Assembly (NCBI GenBank): GCA_947427035.1
Contig: CANEGK010000030.1
Span: forward strand, 1-32,972
DNA from: an uncultured Clostridium sp.
GTDB taxonomy: Bacteria > Bacillota > Clostridia > Oscillospirales > Butyricicoccaceae
DNA length: 32,972 nucleotides
Direction of reading: 5' to 3'
Part shown: piece after piece, positions 1 through 6,366 of the stretch
Layout: each line of letters begins with the position of its first letter
Position numbering within the stretch: position 1 is the stretch's first letter
Notes under the pieces: generated by a model
What the model was told of the DNA's origin: nothing
Databases searched by the model: none
What the model saw: only the letters and a program-made list of their open reading frames with translations
Translations under genes and position numbers: made by a program

Positions 1-41
1 GGGCGGAGCCGCCACAGCTGGCCCCCTCGCGTCGCTTTTTG

Positions 42-67
42 GTACTTTTTGTCGACACAAAAAGTAC
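42..67. repeat. Perfect 11-bp inverted repeat near left edge
   Basis: Positions 42-52 (GTACTTTTTGT) and 57-67 (ACAAAAAGTAC) are exact reverse complements around the four-base loop CGAC. It lies about 40 bp past the stop codon of the minus-strand regulator gene. It could act as a weak transcription end or be one copy of a dispersed palindromic repeat; a single window cannot tell. No gene is seen in 1-104. Confidence 0.6.
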
Positions 68-104
68 AAACATCCGCTTCTGCCCCGTACAGGGGCACTC
101 ATCG

Positions 105-299
105 TTACCTTGTTCGCGGAATAAACCCGTCATCAAAAAGGATCGGACCATGCGTATTTTCCCATGTTTCGATATGCTTTAAAATAAGCTGTTCGATTTC
201 CTTATTCGCGGAACGTCCGTTGCGTTCTGCAATGTATTTCAGCTTATCCATAGTTTCAGATGGAATACGCAAGGCATAATGCGGCAAATTAGATGGCAT
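105..299 (-). CDS. Ribbon-helix-helix (Arc-like) DNA-binding protein
   Basis: A 64-residue protein. The N-terminal segment (residues 7-12, HYALRI) has the alternating pattern of a ribbon-helix-helix beta strand. It is followed by a first helix (SETMDKLKYIAERNG) and a second helix opening with the typical RSANKEIEQLI. Such proteins bind DNA as dimers through the beta ribbon and usually repress their own operon. The ATG at 299 was chosen because AGGGAG lies just upstream and the similarity begins there; a longer frame to 374 would add 25 residues unlike the fold and run into the operator DNA. The gene is divergent from the one at 462, and the shared gap carries repeated TGACAACA half-sites, which makes autoregulation likely. 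That link is inference. Confidence 0.8.
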   Translation of the reverse strand: MPSNLPHYALRIPSETMDKLKYIAERNGRSANKEIEQLILKHIETWENTHGPILFDDGFIPRTR

Positions 300-313
300 C
301 TGAAGGTCTCCCT

Positions 314-418
314 TGTTGTCTGACTGACAACACAATAACATCAAAAAATATTTTTGAAAAGCTATTGACAACAAAGTGACAACACATTATAATGAGTAGC
401 AACATTATGTTGTCACTT
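314..418. promoter_or_regulatory. Operator cluster of five TGACAACA half-sites
   Basis: The octamer TGACAACA, or its reverse complement, occurs at 314-321 (7 of 8 matches), 325-332, 366-373, 377-384 and 408-415. Copies 366 and 377 are direct repeats 11 bp apart, one helical turn. Copies 314 and 325 form an inverted pair. The segments 374-384 and 408-418 are a perfect 11-bp inverted repeat that brackets the -10 box at 388-393. Ribbon-helix-helix proteins commonly bind arrays of short half-sites co-operatively, so the regulator at 105-299 is the obvious candidate ligand (inference). Confidence 0.7.
365..393 (+). promoter_or_regulatory. Perfect-consensus SigA promoter
   Basis: TTGACA at 365-370 and TATAAT at 388-393 are both exact consensus hexamers separated by 17 bp. 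Transcription would start near 400 and run into the gene at 462. The -35 box is part of a TGACAACA half-site and the -10 box sits between the arms of an 11-bp inverted repeat, so a bound repressor would block polymerase directly. Confidence 0.85.
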
Positions 419-461
419 CAAAATAAATCTGTATCGCAGATACACAAAGGAGTCTTCTTTT

Positions 462-752
462 ATGAAAAGCATCATCTCCGCATTGTATAATGGTCAAATC
501 CTGCCCTATGAGCAGGATTTCCCCAAGACCGAGGAATGCCGCAGGGTTCATGCGGAACACTACCGGCATTACTGCGATTTTGCAGAGCAGCTTGCGGCGC
601 TCACGCCGCCGCTCGACAGGCGGTTTCTGCAAATCATGGACGAGCAGCTTGACGCGCTTCCCCTTGATTTTTCCGAAACCTTTGCCGACGGCTTCCGCCT
701 GGGCGCCAGAATCATGATTGACGTATTCCAGTCCGACGTATGCGTCGACTGA
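462..752 (+). CDS. Small DUF6809-like protein
   Basis: A 96-residue soluble protein beginning MKSIISALYNGQILPYEQ. The N-terminus 'ALYNG.I.P.E' and the following helical body with paired aromatic and acidic residues resemble, from memory, the DUF6809 family of small clostridial proteins, whose function is not known. AAAGGAG at 446-452 lies 9 bases before the ATG. It is read from the consensus promoter at 365-393 and ends before the hairpin terminator at 781-816, so it is probably a single-gene transcript under control of the divergent ribbon-helix-helix protein. No signal peptide, membrane segment or catalytic motif is visible. Assignment to the family is moderate; function is unknown. Confidence 0.75.
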   Translation: MKSIISALYNGQILPYEQDFPKTEECRRVHAEHYRHYCDFAEQLAALTPPLDRRFLQIMDEQLDALPLDFSETFADGFRLGARIMIDVFQSDVCVD

Positions 753-780
753 CTCCGGCCCCGCCGCAGCAGGGCAAACA

Positions 781-816
781 AAAACCGCCGCAGTTTTCAC
801 CGCGGCGGCCTGTTTT
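781..816. terminator. Bidirectional intrinsic terminator
   Basis: CCGCCGC (785-791) pairs with GCGGCGG (802-808). An A run precedes the stem and TTTT follows at 813-816. It closes the plus-strand gene ending at 752 and can also end minus-strand transcription from the DUF896 gene, whose stop codon touches its right edge. Confidence 0.7.
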
Positions 817-1033
817 ATGGCTCCTGCTCCGGCTCTTTTCTGCGCAGCTTGCGCCTGTTGCCGTGCTCGTCCTGAATATAGGTGTTGTCCAGCGTGCCGA
901 TGACGCTCCGGCGGATTTCGTCCAGATACTCCTGCCGCAGCGCGTGCTGCTCCCCGGCCTCTTCCCTTGTCAGGCCTTCGGCTTTGGCCTTTTTGGCCAG
1001 CGCGTTGATGCGCTCGATTTTTTCCTTTTCCAT
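815..1033 (-). CDS. DUF896 (UPF0291, YnzC-like) protein
   Basis: A 72-residue protein matching the DUF896 pattern: an N-terminal helical hairpin (IERINALAKKAKAEGLTREE), then EQ.ALR.EYLDEIR and a C-terminal part with IQDEHGN. Members such as B. subtilis YnzC are small, helical, cytoplasmic proteins, some linked to the SOS response; the biochemical role is not known. AGGAGG lies 5-6 bases upstream of the ATG. The gene starts 12 bp after the stop of the polysaccharide deacetylase gene on the same strand, so the two are probably cotranscribed. The last residues are charged and look disordered. Confidence 0.9.
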   Translation of the reverse strand: MEKEKIERINALAKKAKAEGLTREEAGEQHALRQEYLDEIRRSVIGTLDNTYIQDEHGNRRKLRRKEPEQEP

Positions 1034-1045
1034 CGCCGCCTCCTG

Positions 1046-1846
1046 TCAGTTATGCACCGCTTTTTCGATGATTTCGTTCATGTCCGCGCTGTACGGCACA
1101 TTGATGCGCACCAGCAGCTCGGGGTCGTCAAACTGCACCCCCTGCACCAGCTGAAAACGCGCGCCCATGTCGCGGTACATTTCAAACACGGCGCGGTCGT
1201 AGTCGCCATAGGGATACGACATTCCCCACAGCCGCTTGCCGCCCAGCTCGCGCCCGAGCGAGCTGACCGACGCCCCCAGCCAGTACTGCTGGTCTTCACG
1301 CGAAAGCGACGTCGCCTTGTCGTGCGTGCTCAGGTGCGAATACACATGCACCAGCCCCGTCGCCTCCATTTCGCGGCACATGTCCCACGTCAGGTGGTTG
1401 CGCTGGTTCATCATGCCGGTGTTGGCGAAAATGTCGGCGTAAACGCCCTTTTCCTTCAAAACGGGAAAGGCGATGGTATAGTTGCTCTCGTACCCGTCGT
1501 CAAGGGTCAGGATAAAATACTTTTCATTCGGGTCAAAAAGCCCCATGCGATAAGCCCATATTGAAATGGAATGGTAGCCCGCGCCGCGCAGCACGTCGAT
1601 GTCGGCCGCCAGCTTGTCGGCCGTCGTATACAGCCCGTCCTGCTCGGCCGTCGGCTCGCCCTCGGCCAGAAAAGTATGGTACATCAAAATGATGGTATTC
1701 CCGCTTTTTTGAAAATTTTCGCCCATCTCCGCGGTGTTCTGTTCAATATACCGCTGCATTTCCGGGCTGAACATCTCTTCAAACAGGCTGTTGCCGAAAA
1801 ACAGCAGCAGTGACAGCGTGGCCAGCACTGTGTTTTTTGCGCTCAT
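1046..1846 (-). CDS. Polysaccharide deacetylase family protein, membrane anchored
   Basis: A 266-residue protein with an uncleaved-looking signal anchor (residues 5-18), so the enzyme should face the outside. The NodB-type domain follows: motif 1 is TLDDGY (114-119; Asp116 as base, Asp117 as metal ligand), and the metal-binding motif is HLSTH (His171, His175). A YPYGDY segment at 211-216 sits where the family keeps its substrate-groove motif. Enzymes of this fold remove N-acetyl groups from peptidoglycan or other N-acetylhexosamine polymers. The ATG at 1846 was chosen because AAAGGAG precedes it by a normal distance and it gives the signal anchor; a frame open to 2053 would overlap the divergent spore gene. 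It lies 12 bp upstream of the DUF896 gene. The substrate cannot be told from sequence. Confidence 0.9.
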   Translation of the reverse strand: MSAKNTVLATLSLLLFFGNSLFEEMFSPEMQRYIEQNTAEMGENFQKSGNTIILMYHTFLAEGEPTAEQDGLYTTADKLAADIDVLRGAGYHSISIWAYRMGLFDPNEKYFILTLDDGYESNYTIAFPVLKEKGVYADIFANTGMMNQRNHLTWDMCREMEATGLVHVYSHLSTHDKATSLSREDQQYWLGASVSSLGRELGGKRLWGMSYPYGDYDRAVFEMYRDMGARFQLVQGVQFDDPELLVRINVPYSADMNEIIEKAVHN

Positions 1847-1868
1847 GGACAAATCGCTCCTTTGGAAA

Positions 1869-1898
1869 GAATATTGTGCGTCCGGTTTTTCCATACTA
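1869..1898 (+). promoter_or_regulatory. Candidate sporulation-sigma promoter
   Basis: GAATATT at 1869-1875 and CATACTA at 1892-1898 resemble -35 and -10 elements of SigE/SigG-type sporulation promoters (AGAATA and CATACTA are 18 bp apart). The site lies directly before a two-gene spore-coat unit. Caveat: a start seven bases beyond the -10 box would fall at the edge of the Shine-Dalgarno sequence at 1904-1912, leaving a very short leader. Confidence 0.4.
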
Positions 1899-1915
1899 AA
1901 GCCGGAGGTGATAAC

Positions 1916-2092
1916 ATGAGCCCGAAAGAATTGCTGTACGTCGAAGACGCGCTGGGCCACACATGCCATATGAAATCCTGCTGCCGCACCACGGCCGGCC
2001 AGCTCGAGGACATGGAACTCAAAACCTTTGTCGAACAGCTGGCCTCGCGCCATCAGCAGGCGTTTGACAGATTTTATCAGCTTTTGAAGTAA
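1916..2092 (+). CDS. Small spore-coat-associated protein
   Basis: A 58-residue protein beginning MSPKELLYVEDALGH. From memory, short proteins of this type, with a helical 'LLYIEDALGH..F...C....A..L.D.EL..F...L...HQ..F..FY.LL' pattern, stand directly before CotF-family coat genes in sporulating clostridia, as here. The HQ.AFDRFYQLL ending matches the first part of a ferritin-like helical hairpin. The Shine-Dalgarno sequence GGAGGTGAT is nearly perfect and ends four bases before the ATG. The downstream CotF-like gene begins 14 bp after its stop. It has three cysteines (in HTCHMKSCC), which might crosslink or bind metal in the coat (inference). Confidence 0.75.
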   Translation: MSPKELLYVEDALGHTCHMKSCCRTTAGQLEDMELKTFVEQLASRHQQAFDRFYQLLK

Positions 2093-2106
2093 GGAGGAAG
2101 CCCCGC

Positions 2107-2352
2107 ATGGACGACAGAAACACCATGGAGAGCATTCTGCTCGAAGTCAAGGGCGTGTGCGATTTGTATATGCACGGGACCATTGAATCGGCGACGCCCG
2201 ACGTACACTGCGCTTTTGACTCCGCTTTGCAGGACGCTTTGTGTATGCAAAACGAGATTTACGAAAAAATGCAGTCGCGCGGCTGGTACCAGACCAGCTC
2301 GGCCCAGCCCCAGCAGATTGAGCAGACCCGCCAGCAGTACGCCGGCAAATAA
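2107..2352 (+). CDS. CotF-family spore coat protein
   Basis: An 81-residue protein. The segment EVKGVCDLYMHGTIESATP and the later MQNEIYEKMQSRGWYQ are hallmarks of the Coat_F family: a helical domain in which 'KG..DLY.HG..ES' is followed by an 'M..GWY' turn. Proteins of this family are deposited on the spore surface by mother-cell expression. AAGGAGG stands before the ATG. It is the second gene of a pair with 1916-2092 and is followed at once by a strong terminator. The C-terminal Gln-rich tail is typical. This is good evidence that the organism forms spores. Confidence 0.88.
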   Translation: MDDRNTMESILLEVKGVCDLYMHGTIESATPDVHCAFDSALQDALCMQNEIYEKMQSRGWYQTSSAQPQQIEQTRQQYAGK

Positions 2353-2364
2353 AGGCATTTTCCC

Positions 2365-2395
2365 GAGAGCGGCTTTAAACCCCGCTCTCTTTTTT
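2365..2395 (+). terminator. Intrinsic terminator of the spore-coat unit
   Basis: GAGAGCGG (2365-2372) pairs with CCGCTCTC (2382-2389), followed by a T run at 2390-2395. The right part of this hairpin is also coding sequence for the last residues of the convergent mutY gene, so the two genes end on top of each other. Confidence 0.85.
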
Positions 2396-3430
2396 CTGCT
2401 CTTCCGCCTGGCGCTGAAAGCCCTGAAAAGCAGACGGCAGCGCCATGTCGGCGCACAGCCGCTCTTTTTCCGCCCATTCAAAGGGGCCGGCGCACGCGGC
2501 CGCCTGCACCAGAAAGCCGGCCATCACCCATTCGCGGTGGGTAAACACATGCGTGTACCCTTCGAGCGGCGCAATGGCAAGGGGCGCCAGCCCCCACTGT
2601 TCTGCCTGGGCGAGCGCCTGCGCCCTGTCCAGGCGCCCGGGGCACGACGGGAACTCCCACAGCCCGGCCAGCAGGCCGCGCGGCGGGCGGCGGCGCAGCG
2701 CCGTATACTCCCCGGCGCAGAGCACGAAAACGGTGCGCTCCTCTGCCTTTCGCGGCGCAGGGGCTTTTTTAACGGGCAGCTCGCCCTGCCGATTTTCACG
2801 CCGCGCCGCGCAGAAGGCGGCAAGCGGGCATTCGCCGCATTTGGGCCGCTGCGGCAGGCAAACCAGCGCGCCCAGCTCCATCAGCGCCTGGTTGAAGTCG
2901 CCCGGGCGATCGGGCGGCTGCTCGCGCATGACGGCGCTTGAGATCCGGCGGCGTGTGTCCGGCCGCAAAATGTCCCCTTCGTCGTTGAGCACGCGGGTCA
3001 TGACGCGCAGCACATTGCCGTCGACGGCGGGCACGCATTCGTTATACGCGATGGACGCGACGGCCCCCGCCGTGTAATCGCCCACCCCCGGCAGTTCGCG
3101 CAAACCGGCGGCTGTACGGGGCATCTGCCCGTCAAAACGCTCGAGCATCAGCCGGGCCGCCCGCTGCAAATTGCGCGCGCGGCTGTAATACCCCAGCCCT
3201 TCCCACAGCTTGAGCAGGCGGTCCTCCGGCACTTCGGCCAGCGCGCGCACATCGGGCAGCTCGCTGACAAAGCGCAGGTAATAGCCGGTCGCCGCTTCCA
3301 CACGCGTCTGCTGCAACATGATTTCCGATATCCAGATTTTATACGGGTCGCTCTGCCCGCGCCACGGCATGGCGCGCGCCGCGCCTTCAAACCACGCGAG
3401 CAGCGCCTGTGCCAGCCGGCCTTCGGGCAT
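2375..3430 (-). CDS. mutY: A/G-specific adenine glycosylase MutY
   Basis: MutY removes adenine mispaired with 8-oxoguanine and so prevents G-to-T mutations. Numbering from the first possible ATG (3436), the glycosylase domain has the catalytic Glu38 in WISEIMLQQT, the helix-hairpin-helix LPGVGDYTAGA (115-125), the catalytic Asp139 in AVDGNVLRV, and the [4Fe-4S] ligands Cys193, 200, 203 and 209 with the standard 6-2-5 spacing. The C-terminal NUDIX-like domain (about 225-350) recognises 8-oxoguanine and carries the FTHREW motif. Two ATG codons lie close together; the second (3430) is 9 bases from GAAGGG, the first only 3, so the second is preferred. Total length is typical. The stop lies inside the terminator of the opposing spore-coat unit. 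Confidence 0.95.
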   Translation of the reverse strand: MPEGRLAQALLAWFEGAARAMPWRGQSDPYKIWISEIMLQQTRVEAATGYYLRFVSELPDVRALAEVPEDRLLKLWEGLGYYSRARNLQRAARLMLERFDGQMPRTAAGLRELPGVGDYTAGAVASIAYNECVPAVDGNVLRVMTRVLNDEGDILRPDTRRRISSAVMREQPPDRPGDFNQALMELGALVCLPQRPKCGECPLAAFCAARRENRQGELPVKKAPAPRKAEERTVFVLCAGEYTALRRRPPRGLLAGLWEFPSCPGRLDRAQALAQAEQWGLAPLAIAPLEGYTHVFTHREWVMAGFLVQAAACAGPFEWAEKERLCADMALPSAFQGFQRQAEEQKKESGV

Positions 3431-3542
3431 GTGCATCGTCCCTTCCCGCTTCCTGTTTTCCGCTTCCGGCCGCCGCAGCGCCCGAAAGCCAACGGTTTGA
3501 TTATAACAAATCCCGCCGGCAAAGACAACTCCCGGAACATGG

Positions 3543-3571
3543 AAAAACCGGGCCGCATTCCCGCGGCCCGG
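3543..3571 (-). terminator. Intrinsic terminator after the LURP-one gene
   Basis: On the minus strand CCGGGCCGC pairs with GCGGCCCGG (plus positions 3548-3556 and 3563-3571) and is followed by five T. It ends the lipoprotein - rlmD - LURP-one transcript before mutY. The rest of the gap to mutY (3437-3542) shows no other gene. Confidence 0.85.
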
Positions 3572-3580
3572 CGATTGTTT

Positions 3581-4054
3581 TCAGTTGCCCTGCGAGCATT
3601 TGGCGGCGTCGATGGCCAGCGCCACCATCAGCACATACAAAGCGTCCTGCGAGTCGGCAACATCGAGCACATAGGTGTCCGTCAGCCGAAAATGCTCCTT
3701 TGAAATGGTGGCGACCAGCCGGTTCTGCGCGTCGGCGATGGTATAGTCCCATTCGAAAAAGTCGCCGTCCACCTGCCAGCCCATGCAGTCCATGCGGAAG
3801 GACGGGCGGAACAGGGTGAACTCCTTGCGCACCTCGCCAATCTCGCGGTCGCCGGCGTACAGTGTAAAGCGGGGCAAAAAGGTCAACACCTCTTCGCGCA
3901 CAGTGCCCAGCTCGCGGCCCTCCGGGTCAAAAATGACCAGCTTGTGCCCCCAGGCCAGCCGGCCTTCGACCGTGTAGGCGACGCTGCCGTCTTCATAATA
4001 AATGTCGTAGCTGTCCAGCCACGAAAAAAAGCGTTGTTTAAAAAGCAGTCTCAT
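3581..4054 (-). CDS. LURP-one-related (DUF567, YxjI-like) protein
   Basis: A 157-residue protein whose strand-rich pattern fits the LURP-one-related (tubby-like) fold: an N-terminal 'RLLFKQRFFSWLDSYDIYYEDG...Y.VEG' and repeated beta hairpins such as ELGTVREEV, EIGEVRKEF and LVATISKEH. B. subtilis YxjI belongs here. The family resembles phospholipid scramblase and tubby beta-barrels, and no enzyme activity is established. The C-terminal helix (about 137-153) would plug the barrel. Its ATG overlaps the stop of rlmD as ATGA, so translation is coupled to the rRNA methyltransferase. There is no signal peptide, so it should be cytoplasmic or membrane-associated. A terminator follows at once. Confidence 0.85.
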   Translation of the reverse strand: MRLLFKQRFFSWLDSYDIYYEDGSVAYTVEGRLAWGHKLVIFDPEGRELGTVREEVLTFLPRFTLYAGDREIGEVRKEFTLFRPSFRMDCMGWQVDGDFFEWDYTIADAQNRLVATISKEHFRLTDTYVLDVADSQDALYVLMVALAIDAAKCSQGN

Positions 4055-5421
4055 GCATTTCCCTCCGCAGCCCGCTCCAACAGGGCTGCCGTCTCGACAT
4101 TTGCGGTGCGCGGAAACATGTCAAAGGCGCGCACGCGCGTCAGCTGATATCCGCCCTCGTCGCGCAGAAGGGCGCCGTCGCGCGCTAGGCTGGCACAGTC
4201 GCAGGCGATGTACACCACCCGCGCGGGCTTCATTTTCAAAACCGCATCCACCGTCGCGCGGTCGATCCCCTTCCTCGGCGGGTCGAGCACGACGACATCG
4301 GGCCGCAGCCCTTCAGCCGCCAGTTCCCCCGCCGCCCGGCCGGCGTCGCCGCACAGAAACCGGACGTTTTCCAGCCCGGCGCGCGCGGCATTTTGGCGCG
4401 CGTCCTCAACGGCCTGCGGCACGATTTCCGCGCCGACGGCCTGCCCGGCCTGCTCGGCCAGGTGCAGCGTGATGGTTCCGATTCCGCAGAACAGGTCGAG
4501 CGCCGTCTGACTTTTGTCCAGCCCGGCCATCTGCACCGCTTCGCGGTACAGCGCTTCGGCCTGCGCGTGGTTGACCTGGTAAAAGGACAGCGGCGACAGC
4601 GCAAACTCCCATTTCCCCAGCCGGTCGCGCAGCCGCTCCTCGCCCCACAGCACCCGGGCCGTGCGGCCCATCAGGCGGTTGGTTTTGTCCGGGTTGGGCG
4701 AAACAAGAATGCCCGTGACATCCGGGCAGGCGGCGCGGCAATGCGCGGCCAGCCGCTCGACGGCCGGAACCCGCTCCGTCCGTGCGATCAGGCAAAGCTG
4801 GCTGCCCTGCTCGCCTGCCCGAACAAATACGCTGCGCAAAAATCCTTTGCCTGTTTTCTCATCGTATTCAGAAATCCCGTTTTCATCGGCCCAGCGGCAG
4901 ACGGCGCCTGCCAGCGCGCAGGCGCGCGGGTCCTGAATCAGGCAGCTTTGAACGGGCACAATGTCATGGCTGCGGCTGCGGTAAAAGCCGCAGACCGCCC
5001 GGCCGTTTACCCGGCCAAAGGGGAAAACCGCCTTGTTGCGGTAACCGTCGATTTGCGGTGCAGGCACAACGGGCGGAACCTCGGGCGCAAAGCCGCCCAG
5101 GCGGCGCAGCGCGTCCTCGACCCGCCGGCGCTTGAGCCACAGCTCTTCTTCATAGGAAAGGTGCTGAAAATCGCAGCCGCCGCAGCGCGGAAAGGCGGGG
5201 CAGCGCGGCGCAATCCGGTGGGGTGACGGCTCCAGCACCTCTTCAACCCGGCCATAGGCCCGGTTTTTCAGCACTTTGACCGCGCGCACGGCGCACCTGT
5301 CGCCGCGCGCCGTGCCCGGCACAAAAACCGCCATGCCTTCATGCCGCAAAACCCCCATACCCTCGGCGGTGTAGCCGTCTATTACGCCCATGATCCGGTC
5401 GTTCTTCCGCAGTTCGCTCAT
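4051..5421 (-). CDS. rlmD: 23S rRNA (uracil-C5)-methyltransferase, RlmD/RlmCD type
   Basis: Transfers a methyl group from S-adenosylmethionine to C5 of uridine in 23S rRNA; Firmicute members may modify both U747 and U1939. Numbered from an upstream alternative ATG at 5433, it shows a TRAM beta-barrel (9-65), [4Fe-4S] ligands Cys78, Cys84, Cys87 and Cys164, the SAM loop LDLFCGIGT (312-320), LDPPRKGID (383-391), the catalytic Cys411 in IACDCASLARD, and Glu447 as the probable general base. Two active-site neighbours differ from the form I recall: CDC instead of CNP, and PRTANVE instead of PHTxHVE. The ATG at 5421 was chosen because it overlaps the upstream lipoprotein stop as ATGA; neither start has a strong Shine-Dalgarno sequence. 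Confidence 0.92.
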   Translation of the reverse strand: MSELRKNDRIMGVIDGYTAEGMGVLRHEGMAVFVPGTARGDRCAVRAVKVLKNRAYGRVEEVLEPSPHRIAPRCPAFPRCGGCDFQHLSYEEELWLKRRRVEDALRRLGGFAPEVPPVVPAPQIDGYRNKAVFPFGRVNGRAVCGFYRSRSHDIVPVQSCLIQDPRACALAGAVCRWADENGISEYDEKTGKGFLRSVFVRAGEQGSQLCLIARTERVPAVERLAAHCRAACPDVTGILVSPNPDKTNRLMGRTARVLWGEERLRDRLGKWEFALSPLSFYQVNHAQAEALYREAVQMAGLDKSQTALDLFCGIGTITLHLAEQAGQAVGAEIVPQAVEDARQNAARAGLENVRFLCGDAGRAAGELAAEGLRPDVVVLDPPRKGIDRATVDAVLKMKPARVVYIACDCASLARDGALLRDEGGYQLTRVRAFDMFPRTANVETAALLERAAEGNA

Positions 5422-6287
5422 GACGGCATCCACTGCGCGTCCATGACGCCGTCCAGCTCTTCATACGAAATGTCAAAACGCTGCACACCGCTGACATAGG
5501 GCCCGATGGCATAGGTCTGCCAGTACAGGGTCAGGCCGGTGTCGGTCATGGCAAAGCACAGGGGGTCAAAGGCGTCCATGAGCAGCTCCTCATAATTTTC
5601 ATAATACAGATCGGGCTGCGCCTCCAGCTTGCGCTTGGCGATCGGCAGAACCTTTCCGCGGATAAAGGTCAGAACTTCCTGCTGCTCCATCGACGAAAAG
5701 AGGGTAAAGACCGACAGGCGCCCGCCGTTCGACGCGTCGAAGGTTTCGGCCAGCATGGTATACGCCGGGTGTACGCCGCCCGTCGACTCGTACTGGTCGC
5801 GCATGACGGAAAAGACGGCCGCGTCGCTGCGCGTCACCTGGTATGCGCTTTCAAAGGCGTAGGGGTTGAAGACGCTTTCGCTTTCCTTGGCCCACGCCAG
5901 GCCCTCGGCCGCCGTTTCAACCAGCATGGTCTCGCAGTAATATTCGATGTCGTCCAGCCATGCTTCATAATAGGCGGCAATCTGTTCCATCGCGTCGCTG
6001 CCCGCCGGACAGGGCACGACGGCGCTGACGCGCAGCAGCTCGTCGCCTGCGTCGTTTGTATAGGTTTTGGACAGCGAGCGCTCCTCGACCGTCGCGGCGG
6101 GGTCGGGATCGGGGTCAGGCTGGGGGTCGGGCTGCGGCGCGACGGGGCCGGCCGGCGGATCGTCCTCTTCTTCAGGGGGCTCCGGCTCGGTGCGGCTACA
6201 GGCGAAAAGCGACAGGCACAGCAGGCAGGCCAGCATGAGCGCGGCCGCTCTTTTCATGACCTTGCGGCGGCCAATCCATTGTTTCAC
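5418..6287 (-). CDS. Lipoprotein with DUF3298-like (RsiV-type) domain
   Basis: A 289-residue exported protein. A signal segment (about residues 12-29) ends in LSLFAC, a plausible lipobox with Cys30. An acidic Pro/Asp-rich linker (31-65) with PDPQPDPDPDP repeats would hold the domain away from the membrane. The C-terminal part (70-285) contains GGVHPAYTMLAETFD, the conserved 'GGAHG......NYD' region of DUF3298, and FTLFSSMEQQEVL. This is the same domain order as the extracellular part of RsiV-like anti-sigma factors, though here a lipid anchor replaces the transmembrane helix and no sigma factor lies nearby. The start is GTG, supported by AAGGAG nine bases upstream. It heads a three-gene run with rlmD and the LURP-one gene. 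The role is unknown. Confidence 0.8.
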   Translation of the reverse strand: MKQWIGRRKVMKRAAALMLACLLCLSLFACSRTEPEPPEEEDDPPAGPVAPQPDPQPDPDPDPAATVEERSLSKTYTNDAGDELLRVSAVVPCPAGSDAMEQIAAYYEAWLDDIEYYCETMLVETAAEGLAWAKESESVFNPYAFESAYQVTRSDAAVFSVMRDQYESTGGVHPAYTMLAETFDASNGGRLSVFTLFSSMEQQEVLTFIRGKVLPIAKRKLEAQPDLYYENYEELLMDAFDPLCFAMTDTGLTLYWQTYAIGPYVSGVQRFDISYEELDGVMDAQWMPS

Positions 6288-6315
6288 AGGGGGAATCTCC
6301 TTTCTCGCTTTGGGG

Positions 6316-6353
6316 AAAAGCGCCCCCGCAGGGCGTTTTCGCCGCGGGGGCGC
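6316..6353 (-). terminator. Intrinsic terminator of the peptidase operon
   Basis: GCGCCCCCGC (6320-6329) pairs with GCGGGGGCGC (6344-6353), a 10-bp all-GC stem. Read on the minus strand it is followed by TTTT. It lies between the stop of the S9 peptidase at 6367 and the lipoprotein start at 6287. Confidence 0.8.
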
Positions 6354-6366
6354 GCAGACGGTGTTT

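Noticed and set aside
105-752. A classical toxin-antitoxin pair
   Set aside because: The genes are divergent, not in one operon, and the plus-strand product resembles no known toxin; the regulatory layout is reported instead.
5418-6287. An RsiV-like anti-sigma factor
   Set aside because: The domain is similar, but there is a lipobox, no cytoplasmic anti-sigma segment and no adjacent ECF sigma gene.
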